Of a stretch of DNA of 64,000 nt, positions 52,383-60,983 are shown piece by piece. Where the stretch lies: contig NZ_DATCQT010000029.1 in the NCBI RefSeq assembly GCF_036569345.1, positions 1-64,000 of the forward strand, given 5' to 3'. Within the stretch, counting starts at the first letter, position 1; each line of letters opens with the position of its first letter. The stretch comes from Clostridium_AD sp036569345. GTDB taxonomy: Bacteria; Bacillota; Clostridia; Clostridiales; Clostridiaceae. Made by a program: the position numbers and the translations under genes. Below the pieces are notes generated by a model. The model saw nothing but the letters and a program-made list of their open reading frames with translations. It made no database searches and had not been told where the DNA came from.

Positions 52383-52420
52383 TTAAAGCCACATCCTATA
52401 AATATAGGAATGTGGCTTTA
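52383..52420 (+). terminator. terminator of the peptide ABC operon
   Basis: Arms TTAAAGCCACAT(T)CCTATA and TATAGGAATGTGGCTTTAA, ending in AAATTTA. Confidence 0.75.
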
Positions 52421-52544
52421 AATTTATTATAAAAAATAACAATTTAGTAATATAGAAGGTAAAAAAGGGTTTTTTAGAAATACGCCGAAAGTATACATAT
52501 GAATAATAATTTTACATTTTTTAATTACAGGAGGGGGAATTTAA

Positions 52545-52913
52545 GTGATAGAAAATTTTCTTAAAATATTAGTGTGCGATGATTCTATGCTAATAAGAAA
52601 AAAACTAAAAGAAGTATTGAAAAGTTGTGGGTGTAATAATATTTTAGAAGCTGCCAATGGCCAAGAAGCAATAGATATATACAAAGAAAACAAGCCAGAT
52701 TTAGTATTTATGGATATTATAATGCCTTTGAAAAATGGGATAGAAGCGGTTTATGAAATAATAGGGTTTGATAAAGATGCAAAAGTAGTGATGGCTTCTT
52801 CAGCCGGTACAAAAGAACATGTGAAACAGGCAATAAAAGCAGGAGCATTTGAATTTGTACAAAAACCTTGGGAAAAGGAACAAATCAATAAAATTATTCT
52901 TAATCTAAAATAG
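52545..52913 (+). CDS. CheY-like single-domain response regulator
   Basis: 122 residues, one receiver domain only. The acidic pocket (VCDDS), phospho-acceptor Asp (LVFMDIIMP), the Ser/Thr position (VMASSAG) and the Lys in VQKPW are all present, so phosphorylation should work. It starts with GTG behind GGAGGGGG. The next gene, 16 bp on, carries a CheX-like phosphatase domain, suggesting a signalling pair. No histidine kinase is adjacent. Confidence 0.92.
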   Translation: MIENFLKILVCDDSMLIRKKLKEVLKSCGCNNILEAANGQEAIDIYKENKPDLVFMDIIMPLKNGIEAVYEIIGFDKDAKVVMASSAGTKEHVKQAIKAGAFEFVQKPWEKEQINKIILNLK

Positions 52914-52929
52914 GCAAGGAGGTAAAACT

Positions 52930-53802
52930 ATGTTTAGTCAATATTTTGGTCAATATTTATTAACTGAAAAATATTTAACAGGTGAGCAATTAAAGATAGC
53001 ATTAGAATATCAACAATCTGTTAGATTAAAACTAGGAGTTTTAGCTATAAATGCGGGATATATGAATTCTCAGCAGGCAAATCAGGTACATCAAATGCAA
53101 TCAAAAGTTGATAAACGATTTGGCGAGCTTGCTGTGGAGGCAGGATATATAAAGGAGGAGCAAATAGAAGAATTGCTTTCTTCACAAAAATTTGGCCATC
53201 TTTTATTGGCACAAGCTTTAATTGATAAAAACTATATGTCATTAGAGAAATTTGAAAGAGCAATTTACGAGTACAAGAAAAAATATAATATTTCAGAGAG
53301 TCAATTTAGTTTGTTGCAGGGTGACGATGTAGATGAAATTATAAATATTTATGTAAATTTAGAAGATGAGAAATATGGAATAGAAATAAAGCAATACATA
53401 GCTTTGTTTATGAGAAATATAATTCGTTTTATTGATTCAGAGGTTTATGCAAATAAAATAATGAAAGTAAAAGAATTTAAAACGAAATGTGTTGTAAGTC
53501 AAAGAATAAAAAACTCAATTAATTTTATGACGTATATAAATGCAGAACAAGATGTGTTTTTAAAAATTGCTTCTAGATACGCGGAGGAAGAGTTATCAAT
53601 AGTAGATGAAATGGCTAAAGACTCAGTAGGCGAATTTCTGAATTTAAATAATGGTTTGTATCTTGTAGGTATGTCTAATAAAGGAGTAGAATTAGACATG
53701 GAGCCACAATCAGTGTGTTTTGAAAAGGAAATAGCTTCTACATATGTGTTTCCAATAGAATTACCTTTTGGTAAAATGGAGCTTATAATATCTACTATGT
53801 AA
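52930..53802 (+). CDS. MshEN-like repeats fused to a CheX-like domain
   Basis: 290 residues. The first 115 contain three repeats of the form G-x-L-x3-G-Y-I-x3-Q, the clearest being RFGELAVEAGYIKEEQIEEL, which resemble MshEN domains; some of those bind c-di-GMP. The C-terminal 150 residues look like CheC/CheX-type phosphatases, with D-x3-E-x2-N (DSVGEFLN) and a Pro about 20 residues later. It would dephosphorylate the CheY-like protein encoded just upstream. AAGGAGG precedes the ATG. Both domain calls are from patterns seen by eye. Confidence 0.7.
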   Translation: MFSQYFGQYLLTEKYLTGEQLKIALEYQQSVRLKLGVLAINAGYMNSQQANQVHQMQSKVDKRFGELAVEAGYIKEEQIEELLSSQKFGHLLLAQALIDKNYMSLEKFERAIYEYKKKYNISESQFSLLQGDDVDEIINIYVNLEDEKYGIEIKQYIALFMRNIIRFIDSEVYANKIMKVKEFKTKCVVSQRIKNSINFMTYINAEQDVFLKIASRYAEEELSIVDEMAKDSVGEFLNLNNGLYLVGMSNKGVELDMEPQSVCFEKEIASTYVFPIELPFGKMELIISTM

Positions 53803-53879
53803 TATATCTAATTTAATTGGCAGGGTGTAATTTCCTGTCAGTGATTTATCTTTATAGCATTGTTATTATCAGATTTAAA

Positions 53880-53908
53880 TTGTGATTTTATGAGAAAAAT
53901 GGTATAAT
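53880..53908 (+). promoter_or_regulatory. promoter of the small ORF
   Basis: TTGTGA (53880-53885), 17-bp spacer and TATAAT (53903-53908), about 80 bases before the 49-codon ORF. Confidence 0.6.
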
Positions 53909-53987
53909 GACTTTATTAGTAAAGCCACTTAAGTGTAATTGTATTTTAAATAAAAAATATTTTAAATAAATGAATGAGGTGTTTTCT

Positions 53988-54137
53988 ATGTTAGTTTATA
54001 TTAAAAAAAATTCTACAGCTGAAAAACACCTAAAAACATCTAATATAGGTCAAGATCAATTTATTAGTGTGAAAATTAATATGCCATTAATCTATAATTC
54101 AATTAAAAACACCCAGAAAGCGATATGTGCTTTCTAG
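53988..54137 (+). CDS. 49-codon small ORF or leader peptide
   Basis: A short basic peptide (MLVYIKKNSTAEKHLKTSNI at its start), no family recognised. It has its own promoter and a GAGGTG site seven bases before the ATG; its last codons lie inside a terminator hairpin. The GAGGTGTTTT of the ribosome-binding site can pair with AAAACACCT at codons 11-15, and two copies of AAAACACC compete for AGGTGTTTT of the terminator. It may be a leader or attenuator for the gene at 54231, or an independent small gene. Confidence 0.5.
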   Translation: MLVYIKKNSTAEKHLKTSNIGQDQFISVKINMPLIYNSIKNTQKAICAF

Positions 54138-54150
54138 GTGTTTTATTTTT
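54105..54150 (+). terminator. terminator or attenuator after the small ORF
   Basis: AAAACACCCAGAAAGC pairs with GCTTTCTAGGTGTTTT, followed by ATTTTTA. It lies 80 bases before the next gene. Confidence 0.8.
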
Positions 54151-54230
54151 ATGATTTTAAATTTACAATTATTAAAGGGACTGCTTAATATGCTAGGAAA
54201 AATAAATATGGTTTGAAGGAGAAATTAAAT

Positions 54231-54779
54231 ATGAATAAAAGTGAAATTATAATTAAGGGATTACCTACAAAAACAAATAGACTAGAAAATGGAGATGTTA
54301 TGTTACTTTTTAGAATAGAAACTTACGATGAAATGCAATCAGTTTATAGAGTAATTGTTAAAAAGGATTATTGGAGAGATGCAGTAATAGGTATGAAGGA
54401 TGTAAATTATTTTGTAATTAAAGGAGAACTTAAGGCATGTGTAAATAGCAAAGGTACCCCGTTTATTTCAGTAGAAGCAACTTCTGTTAAAATATTTCAT
54501 TTGTTAAAAGATGAGAATGGACAAATAGATTTAAATTATGAAATGCCAACTGGTACTGATGAGATAATGGATATCGCAAAACTAGTAAATGAAAATGAAG
54601 AAATGTCTATAAAACGTTCAAAGAATAAAGCACTAAATTACATGAAAAATAATAACAAATTTAACAAACCTATTCTTGTAAAAAGAGGTAGCCTTGTAAT
54701 TGTGTCAGGGCATGATCAATATGCTGCAGCACAAGAACTTGGAATAAATAATGTGCCAATTGCATATGAGGATAATTAG
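54231..54779 (+). CDS. OB-like domain joined to a ParB-like C terminus, function unknown
   Basis: 182 residues. The first 95 look like a small beta-barrel of OB type (strands in IIIKGLPTK, VMLLFRIETYD, VYRVIVKK, YFVIKGELKA). The C-terminal end (KPILVKRGSLVIVSGHDQYAAAQELGI) resembles the ParB/sulfiredoxin-fold motif in which a DGHHR-like loop precedes A-A-x-x-L-G. Neither assignment is firm. The ATG at 54231 follows GAAGGAG; the upstream TTG is not needed. A nucleic-acid role is a guess from the folds. Confidence 0.65.
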   Translation: MNKSEIIIKGLPTKTNRLENGDVMLLFRIETYDEMQSVYRVIVKKDYWRDAVIGMKDVNYFVIKGELKACVNSKGTPFISVEATSVKIFHLLKDENGQIDLNYEMPTGTDEIMDIAKLVNENEEMSIKRSKNKALNYMKNNNKFNKPILVKRGSLVIVSGHDQYAAAQELGINNVPIAYEDN

Positions 54780-54881
54780 AAATGTGAATATGTTTGAATA
54801 AAGCATACGAACAGGCTATAATATATTAAATATAACATATTATTTATTTTATATATTTATACGAATGTTTGGAGGGAACAA

Positions 54882-56468
54882 ATGATATGCAACAACTGTA
54901 AGAATGAATCTGATGATATTGATGGGTTAAAATTTTGCCCATATTGTGGAGCTAAAACAGAAGAGAGTATTGAGTTTGATATTATGCAGGCTCCTGATAA
55001 AATTAAAAATGAAGGAATAGAAAACTTAATTGAAGCCGTAGCAAAGGATAAAAAACATCAAAACACTTTAGAAATGCCGATTATAACAAAAAAAGATATA
55101 AGAAAGTATAAAAAAGAGAAGATAAATTCTTTTTTTAAGAAAATATTCAAAAGGAAAAAAATAATAGTACCTATAATAGCTTTATTAGTTGTTATTTCAG
55201 CGATAGTGTTTGCAAAAACATTTTTAATTGTAAAACCTGTTGATGAGGTAAGAATAAAAGAAGATTTGATTGGTAAGGTTGTAACTTTTCCCAAAGGGAC
55301 AAGCATAAAAATCGATAAGAATAATATGAAAAGCTTTAGTATAAATAGTAGGAACACAGACAAGAGTACAGATGAGATAAAAGTATCATTAATTTTGAAC
55401 AATGGTGTTGTTGAGGCAAATACAAATTTGACATTAGCATATACTTCTGAAGGTAATAATAAGTGGAAGTTTGAAAAATTTGTGCTTGCTAGGCTTACTT
55501 CATTGAAACCTGTAGTAGGAATGGATGAGGCGAAGTTCTTAGCCAGGCTCAAGAAATTAAAAATTACTATTGCAGATACACCAATAACATTAGGTGGTCA
55601 AGATGTGAAAAATCTTGGGTTGACACTTAGAACACCTGATTTTGAAAATGGAAAAGAAGAAATCTTGGTTGCCACATCTATAGATAGCGGTCTTCTCTCA
55701 ACTACTGGAAAGATAAAGTGCGAGCTTATTTTTAAAAATGAGGTTTGGAGTATCGGAAGCATTGAAGAAAATAGCACTGGAGAAAATGGAATTAATGAAT
55801 TTAAATTAGCACTTTCACCAACCTTTTCTGATGATAAGGTTATTGAAACAATAAGAAGTGGTGGTCTTGAGGAGAATGTAACTTATCCAAACTTTTTTGA
55901 AGGGAAGGGTTTTGCTGTAAAGGATAAATTTACTAATGGTATTCAGATATTTAGCAAAAAATATGATTCACAAAAAGGAACATTAAGTATCACTGCGAAA
56001 AGGGAAAATACAGCTGGGGAAATAAAGTCGGTATTATCAACTAATTATAATTTCTCAATATCACTGAGCAAGGTATCATTATTATATGGATCAAAAACTA
56101 CCGTTGATAGTGGGACTATTAACAAGATTCCACAGGACGTAATAATATCCACTATAACAAATAATGAAATTGAAGGAAGTAATTTGTTTTTTTGGTGGTC
56201 TAATAACCATAAAATAACCGCTGAAGAAGCGAAGACATTTAAAATTAAAGAAATATTGTCCAAGAAGGGCTCTGAAAATATAAAATATGTATATGGAAGT
56301 ATTACATATATGGATAAGAAAAAGAAAGAAAATAAAAACGTTTCTTTTGTAGCATTATATTTCCTTGTTTATGACGAAGCTAAGGGATATAATTGGAAAT
56401 TAGATAAATTGGTTGGTGAAGACTCACCTAATTACGCATCATATAGCAAGGAAGTTATTAATCAATAG
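54882..56468 (+). CDS. zinc-ribbon membrane protein with large outer domain
   Basis: 528 residues. A zinc ribbon (CNNC at 3-6, CPYC at 19-22) opens the protein; a basic stretch precedes one membrane segment (IIVPIIALLVVISAIVF, about 90-110), and the remaining 400 residues lie outside, with repeated Ile/Ser/Lys-rich beta segments. The layout recalls TcaA-type envelope proteins of Firmicutes. No catalytic motif is seen. GGAGGG precedes the ATG. It has no obvious partner. Confidence 0.72.
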   Translation: MICNNCKNESDDIDGLKFCPYCGAKTEESIEFDIMQAPDKIKNEGIENLIEAVAKDKKHQNTLEMPIITKKDIRKYKKEKINSFFKKIFKRKKIIVPIIALLVVISAIVFAKTFLIVKPVDEVRIKEDLIGKVVTFPKGTSIKIDKNNMKSFSINSRNTDKSTDEIKVSLILNNGVVEANTNLTLAYTSEGNNKWKFEKFVLARLTSLKPVVGMDEAKFLARLKKLKITIADTPITLGGQDVKNLGLTLRTPDFENGKEEILVATSIDSGLLSTTGKIKCELIFKNEVWSIGSIEENSTGENGINEFKLALSPTFSDDKVIETIRSGGLEENVTYPNFFEGKGFAVKDKFTNGIQIFSKKYDSQKGTLSITAKRENTAGEIKSVLSTNYNFSISLSKVSLLYGSKTTVDSGTINKIPQDVIISTITNNEIEGSNLFFWWSNNHKITAEEAKTFKIKEILSKKGSENIKYVYGSITYMDKKKKENKNVSFVALYFLVYDEAKGYNWKLDKLVGEDSPNYASYSKEVINQ

Positions 56469-56500
56469 AAATAATTTTAATCTTTAAAGGGGATGGCAAT

Positions 56501-57475
56501 ATGAAAATAGTTGTTTTAGACGGTTATACTCTAAATCCAGGCGATCTAACTTGGGATGGACTAAAAAATATTGGGGATGTAACAATATATGACCGTACCG
56601 ATTATAATCTAGATGATACTCATATTATTATAGAAAGGGCTAAAGATGCAGAAATAGTTTTTACAAATAAAACTCCCTTATCAAGACAATCTTTAGCTAA
56701 GATGCCAAAATTAAAGTATATTGGAGTGCTTGCAACAGGATACAATGTAGTAGATGTGGAAGCAGCAAAGGAAAAAGGGATTAAAGTATCTAATATTCCT
56801 TCTTATGGAACAGATGCTGTTAGCCAAATGGCAATAGCACTAATGCTTGAAATGTGCCAGCATGTTGGGGCTCATAGTGAATCCGTTAAAAGCGGAGAAT
56901 GGTCAAATAATATAGATTTCTGTTATTGGAATTACCCATTAATTGAGCTTTCAGGAAAAACTATGGGCATTATTGGATATGGAAAGATTGGAAAAGCGAC
57001 TGGTAAAATAGCACAGGCTCTTGGAATGAAGATACTAGCATCTGGTTCTTCTAAGAATAAAAATTTAGAAAGTGAAACAATGAAGTATGTAGATTTAGAT
57101 ACTCTACTTACTAATTCCGATGTTATAACCCTACATTGCCCACTATTTGAGAGTACTAAGGGTATCATAAATAAGGAAACAATCAAAAAGATGAAAAATG
57201 GGGTTATGATAATAAATAATTCAAGAGGCCCCTTGATTGTGGAAGAAGATTTAGCTGAGGCATTAAACAACGGGAAAGTATCAGGAGCAGCATTAGATGT
57301 TGTATCTTTCGAACCGATAAAGTTAGATAACCCATTGCTAAAAGCTAAAAACTGCATTATAACACCACATATTTCCTGGGCACCAATTGAGTCAAGAAAA
57401 CGACTTATGGATATTGCAGTTGTTAATCTTGAAAAATTTTTAGCAGGAACTCCAGTAAATATTGTGAACGAATAA
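56501..57475 (+). CDS. D-2-hydroxyacid dehydrogenase
   Basis: 324 residues. The NAD fold is marked by GIIGYGKIGKATGKIAQALGM; the catalytic Arg, Glu and His fall in NNSRGPLIVEEDL, SFEPI and ITPHISWAP. The family includes glycerate, hydroxypyruvate, lactate and phosphoglycerate dehydrogenases. Length and sequence favour a glycerate- or hydroxyacid-reducing enzyme without the extra ACT domain of SerA. AAGGGGATG precedes the start. The substrate is unresolved. Confidence 0.9.
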   Translation: MKIVVLDGYTLNPGDLTWDGLKNIGDVTIYDRTDYNLDDTHIIIERAKDAEIVFTNKTPLSRQSLAKMPKLKYIGVLATGYNVVDVEAAKEKGIKVSNIPSYGTDAVSQMAIALMLEMCQHVGAHSESVKSGEWSNNIDFCYWNYPLIELSGKTMGIIGYGKIGKATGKIAQALGMKILASGSSKNKNLESETMKYVDLDTLLTNSDVITLHCPLFESTKGIINKETIKKMKNGVMIINNSRGPLIVEEDLAEALNNGKVSGAALDVVSFEPIKLDNPLLKAKNCIITPHISWAPIESRKRLMDIAVVNLEKFLAGTPVNIVNE

Positions 57476-57584
57476 ATTTAAAATTGAATCCAGCCATCAA
57501 TTTTTAGCCATTAACATATTGTAGCGATAAGTTGGTGGCTATTAATATTATAATAAATGTGATTAATAATAGGAGATGAGTTAG

Positions 57585-59012
57585 GTGAATAGAACTATAA
57601 TGCAATTTTTCGAATGGAATCTTCCAAATGACGGAGGACACTGGAATTTTTTAAAGGAGAAAAGCAAAGCTTTACGCGATGCTGGTATAAATACTCTTTG
57701 GCTTCCACCGGCCTACAAAGGTGCAGGTGGTAGTAACGATACAGGGTATGGTGTTTATGATTTATATGATATTGGTGAATTTGATCAAAAGGGAAGCGTA
57801 CGATCTAAATATGGCACAAAAGATGAATACATAGATGCAATAGCTGAGGCGCATAAAAATAATATTGAGATATTAGCAGATATAGTACTTAATCATAAAG
57901 GTGGAGCAGACGAAACTGAGTGGGTAAAAGCAGTTAAAGTGGATCCTGAAGATAGAAACAACAAAATATCTGAAGAATATGATATAAAGGCATGGACTAA
58001 GTTCAATTTTCCAGTAAGAAATAATAAGTATTCTGATTTTAAGTGGAACTGGAGTCATTTTGATGGGGTAGATTGGGATGAAAATAAAAAAGAAAGTGCT
58101 ATATTCCAATTTACTGGACTTGGTAAGGGTTGGGATGCTGAAGTAGATGAGGAAAATGGAAATTATGATTATCTTATGCTTACAGATATAGATGTAAGTT
58201 CACCTGTGGTATATGAAGAACTCTTAAAATGGGGATTATGGTACATTGAGATAACAAAACTTGATGGATTTAGATTAGATGCAGTAAAACATATAGAAGT
58301 TGAATTTTTCACTAAGTGGATTAATGACATAAGAAATGTTACAAAAAAAGGGCTTTTTACTGTAGGAGAATATTGGCATACTGATATGAATGTTTTAAAA
58401 AAATATGTTGAGGATACTTCACATATTTTTAATTTATTTGATGTGCCACTTCACTATAACTTTTTAACAGCCGTAAATGAAAAAGAAAATTATGATTTAA
58501 GAGGTTTGATGTCAAATACATTAATAAGTTGTTATCCGGAAAACTCAGTGACATTTGTGGACAACCATGATACCCAACCTGGCCAGTCGCTTGAATCATG
58601 GGTAGATAATTCATTTAAACTACAAGCATATACTTTTATTTTGACAAGACAAGAAGGTATACCTTGTGTTTTCTTTGGAGATTATTATGGAATGCCAAGT
58701 AATGATATAACTCCATTAAAAGATGCACTAGATAAATTATTAAAAGCTAGACAAAATTTTGCTTATGGGTGGCAACATGATTATTTCGATGATGCCCATA
58801 TTGTGGGATGGACAAGAGAAAAGGGACTAGCTGCCTTGATTTGTAATACAAAAGATGGCGGTTCTAAGAAAATGTTTGTTGGAGAAGAACTTTCAGGTAA
58901 GAGTTTTATTGATATAACTGGTAATGTTTCTGGAGAAATTAAAATAGCTGGGGATGGTAATGGTGATTTTACTGTAAATGGGAATTCATACTCAGTTTGG
59001 TGTGTTATCTAA
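57585..59012 (+). CDS. cytoplasmic alpha-amylase (GH13)
   Basis: 475 residues, no signal peptide, so intracellular. GH13 regions I-IV are seen in DIVLNHKGG, DGFRLDAVKHI (nucleophile Asp), VGEYWHT (acid/base Glu) and FVDNHDTQPGQ. NLPNDGGHW near the N terminus marks the GH13_5 type, which acts on internal alpha-1,4 links of glycogen or maltodextrins. It starts with GTG behind AGGAGATG. No other glycogen genes are adjacent. Confidence 0.93.
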   Translation: MNRTIMQFFEWNLPNDGGHWNFLKEKSKALRDAGINTLWLPPAYKGAGGSNDTGYGVYDLYDIGEFDQKGSVRSKYGTKDEYIDAIAEAHKNNIEILADIVLNHKGGADETEWVKAVKVDPEDRNNKISEEYDIKAWTKFNFPVRNNKYSDFKWNWSHFDGVDWDENKKESAIFQFTGLGKGWDAEVDEENGNYDYLMLTDIDVSSPVVYEELLKWGLWYIEITKLDGFRLDAVKHIEVEFFTKWINDIRNVTKKGLFTVGEYWHTDMNVLKKYVEDTSHIFNLFDVPLHYNFLTAVNEKENYDLRGLMSNTLISCYPENSVTFVDNHDTQPGQSLESWVDNSFKLQAYTFILTRQEGIPCVFFGDYYGMPSNDITPLKDALDKLLKARQNFAYGWQHDYFDDAHIVGWTREKGLAALICNTKDGGSKKMFVGEELSGKSFIDITGNVSGEIKIAGDGNGDFTVNGNSYSVWCVI

Positions 59013-59065
59013 AAATATGACTTTTAAAGATGGGCTGTAATTTAATTTGTAAAATTAAAAAAATG

Positions 59066-59095
59066 ACACAGTTGGAAAATGCAACTGTGTATTTT
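59066..59095. terminator. terminator between amylase and gdhA
   Basis: ACACAGTTG (59066-59074) pairs with CAACTGTGT, followed by ATTTTT; it lies between convergent genes. Confidence 0.75.
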
Positions 59096-59131
59096 TAATT
59101 ATAGTATTGCTATTAAATTTTAGTATGAATA

Positions 59132-60469
59132 TTAATATGCTATTCCTTGAGAATACATAGCATTTGCTACCTTAATAAATCCAGCGATATTAGCGCCAGC
59201 AATTAAATTACCTTCAAATCCATATTCATTTGCAGCATTGCTTGCATTTTTATAAATGTCTGACATTATAGATCTTAATTTAGAATCAACTTCTTCAAAT
59301 GACCATGAGTATCTCATGCTATTTTGTGACATTTCAAGAGCCGAAGTAGCAACACCACCTGCATTTACTGCTTTAGCAGGTCCAAAAAGTATGTTGCTTT
59401 TTAAGAATACCTCAATTGCTTCTGGAGTTGATGGCATATTTGCGCCTTCCCCAACTGCGATACATCCATTTGATACAAGAATTTTTGCTGATGCTACATC
59501 TATTTCATTTTGAGTAGCACAAGGAAGTGCAATATCACACTTTATTGTCCAAATTCCAGAGCATCCTTCATGATATTCTGAATCTGTATGGTATTTAACA
59601 TATTCACTTATTCTTTCTCTATTAACTTCTTTAATATTTTTAACCGTATTTAGATTAATCCCAGAAGCATCATATATATATCCATTAGAATCACTTAATG
59701 CAACCACATTTGCTCCTAATTGGATAGCTTTTTCAGCTCCATATATTGCAACATTACCTGAACCAGAAATTACAACAGTTTTATTTTTAAAAGAATCTCC
59801 ACAAGCTTTAAGCATTTCTTTAACAAAATAACACATACCATATCCTGTAGCTTCTCTTCGCGCAAGGCTTCCACCATAAGGGAGACCTTTGCCTGTTAAT
59901 ACACCTGTAAACTCGTTTTTAAGCCTTTTATATTGGCCATACATGTAACCAATCTCACGGGCACCAACACCCATGTCACCAGCGGGTATATCAGTATCAG
60001 CTCCGATATGCTTTGAAAGTTCAGTCATAAAACTCTGACAAAATCTCATTACTTCCATATCAGATTTTCCTTTAGGATCGAAATCACTTCCGCCCTTGGC
60101 GCCACCTATTGGAAGTCCAGTTAGAGAGTTTTTAAAGATTTGTTCAAAACCAAGAAATTTAATAATACTTAAATTAACTGACGGATGAAGCCTAAGACCA
60201 CCCTTATAAGGTCCTATAGCACTATTAAATTGGACACGGAAGCCTCTGTTCACTTTTACAACTCCATTGTCATCTATCCATGATACCCTAAAAATAATTT
60301 GTCTTTCTGGTTCTACAATTCTATCAAATATTCCAGCCTTTATCCACTCAGGATGTTTTTTTGCCACCGGTTCTAAATATGCTAGTATTTCTTTTACAGC
60401 CTGATGGAATTCTGGTTCGTTTGGATTTTTTTTAATTACTTGCTCCGTTAAACCTAATAATAAATCCAT
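59132..60469 (-). CDS. gdhA: glutamate dehydrogenase, NADP-type
   Basis: 445 residues, the length of hexameric family-I enzymes. Substrate and catalytic residues lie in PYKGGLRLHPSVN, GGAKGGSDFDPKGKS and PAGDMGVGAREIGYMYGQY; the nucleotide fold is VVISGSGNVAIYGAEKA. It interconverts 2-oxoglutarate plus ammonium with glutamate. Coenzyme choice (NADPH) is inferred from length and sequence type. AAAGGAG precedes the ATG on this strand. It is divergent from amtB-glnK, forming an ammonium assimilation block. Confidence 0.95.
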   Translation of the reverse strand: MDLLLGLTEQVIKKNPNEPEFHQAVKEILAYLEPVAKKHPEWIKAGIFDRIVEPERQIIFRVSWIDDNGVVKVNRGFRVQFNSAIGPYKGGLRLHPSVNLSIIKFLGFEQIFKNSLTGLPIGGAKGGSDFDPKGKSDMEVMRFCQSFMTELSKHIGADTDIPAGDMGVGAREIGYMYGQYKRLKNEFTGVLTGKGLPYGGSLARREATGYGMCYFVKEMLKACGDSFKNKTVVISGSGNVAIYGAEKAIQLGANVVALSDSNGYIYDASGINLNTVKNIKEVNRERISEYVKYHTDSEYHEGCSGIWTIKCDIALPCATQNEIDVASAKILVSNGCIAVGEGANMPSTPEAIEVFLKSNILFGPAKAVNAGGVATSALEMSQNSMRYSWSFEEVDSKLRSIMSDIYKNASNAANEYGFEGNLIAGANIAGFIKVANAMYSQGIAY

Positions 60470-60572
60470 TTATGTCGCTCCTTTCAATTCAAATATAAAA
60501 CTGAATTTAACTTTTAATAGTAATATTTTTAGCTCGACTCAATTTTATCTTAATAAAGTATGTTATAAGTAT

Positions 60573-60601
60573 ATTTTATCATTATCATTAGCTATTTTCA
60601 A
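60573..60601 (-). promoter_or_regulatory. promoter of gdhA
   Basis: On the minus strand TTGAAA, 17-bp spacer, TAAAAT; about 100 bases before gdhA. Confidence 0.6.
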
Positions 60602-60868
60602 CTTGAATTCGTTTACATATAGTAAAAGGTGAGGTTTGAAAATTAACTGGAGTTATATAATGAGAAACTTATAAAAGAGATCAACTTAATTATTTTGGTT
60701 TATCTCTCTTTTATATAAAATAATGACATGAAATTTATAATTGCATGCAATATACTGTTTTTCTAAAAATAAATAAAATTTTACAAATGAAAATGGTTAC
60801 ACACCGTAAACACTGCATTTTAAATAGATATAACTGAAGTTGATACTAAAAAGAGGCAATTTAAAAGC

Positions 60869-60897
60869 TTGACATTTGTTCAAAAAGTTAGTAAAAT
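60869..60897 (+). promoter_or_regulatory. promoter of amtB
   Basis: TTGACA (60869-60874), 17-bp spacer, TAAAAT (60892-60897). The promoter and the following leader (TTTAACGGTAAG, AATTCAT) recur in nearly the same form before the second amtB. Confidence 0.75.
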
Positions 60898-60983
60898 GAT
60901 TTTTAACGGTAAGAGAAAATTCATAGTGGCCATATAAGAATTTTTAATATCCAAGGAATAATATTTAATTAGGGGGAATTATT

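Larger units (their letters stand above)
60470..60983. other. divergent regulatory region between gdhA and amtB
   Basis: 514 bases. gdhA promoter on the minus strand near 60573-60601, an imperfect hairpin near 60671-60713 (ATAAAAGAGAT paired with ATCTCTCTTTTAT) and the amtB promoter at 60869-60897. No open reading frame was recognised. A short untranslated RNA from the hairpin cannot be excluded. Confidence 0.55.

Noticed and set aside
53811..53850. GGCAGG/CCTGTC near-repeat after the CheX-like gene
   Set aside because: Short stem and no T-run; not enough to call a terminator.
57486..57545. AGCCATCAA ... TTGGTGGCT inverted repeat between the dehydrogenase and amylase genes
   Set aside because: Long loop and no T-run; a terminator is possible but not supported.
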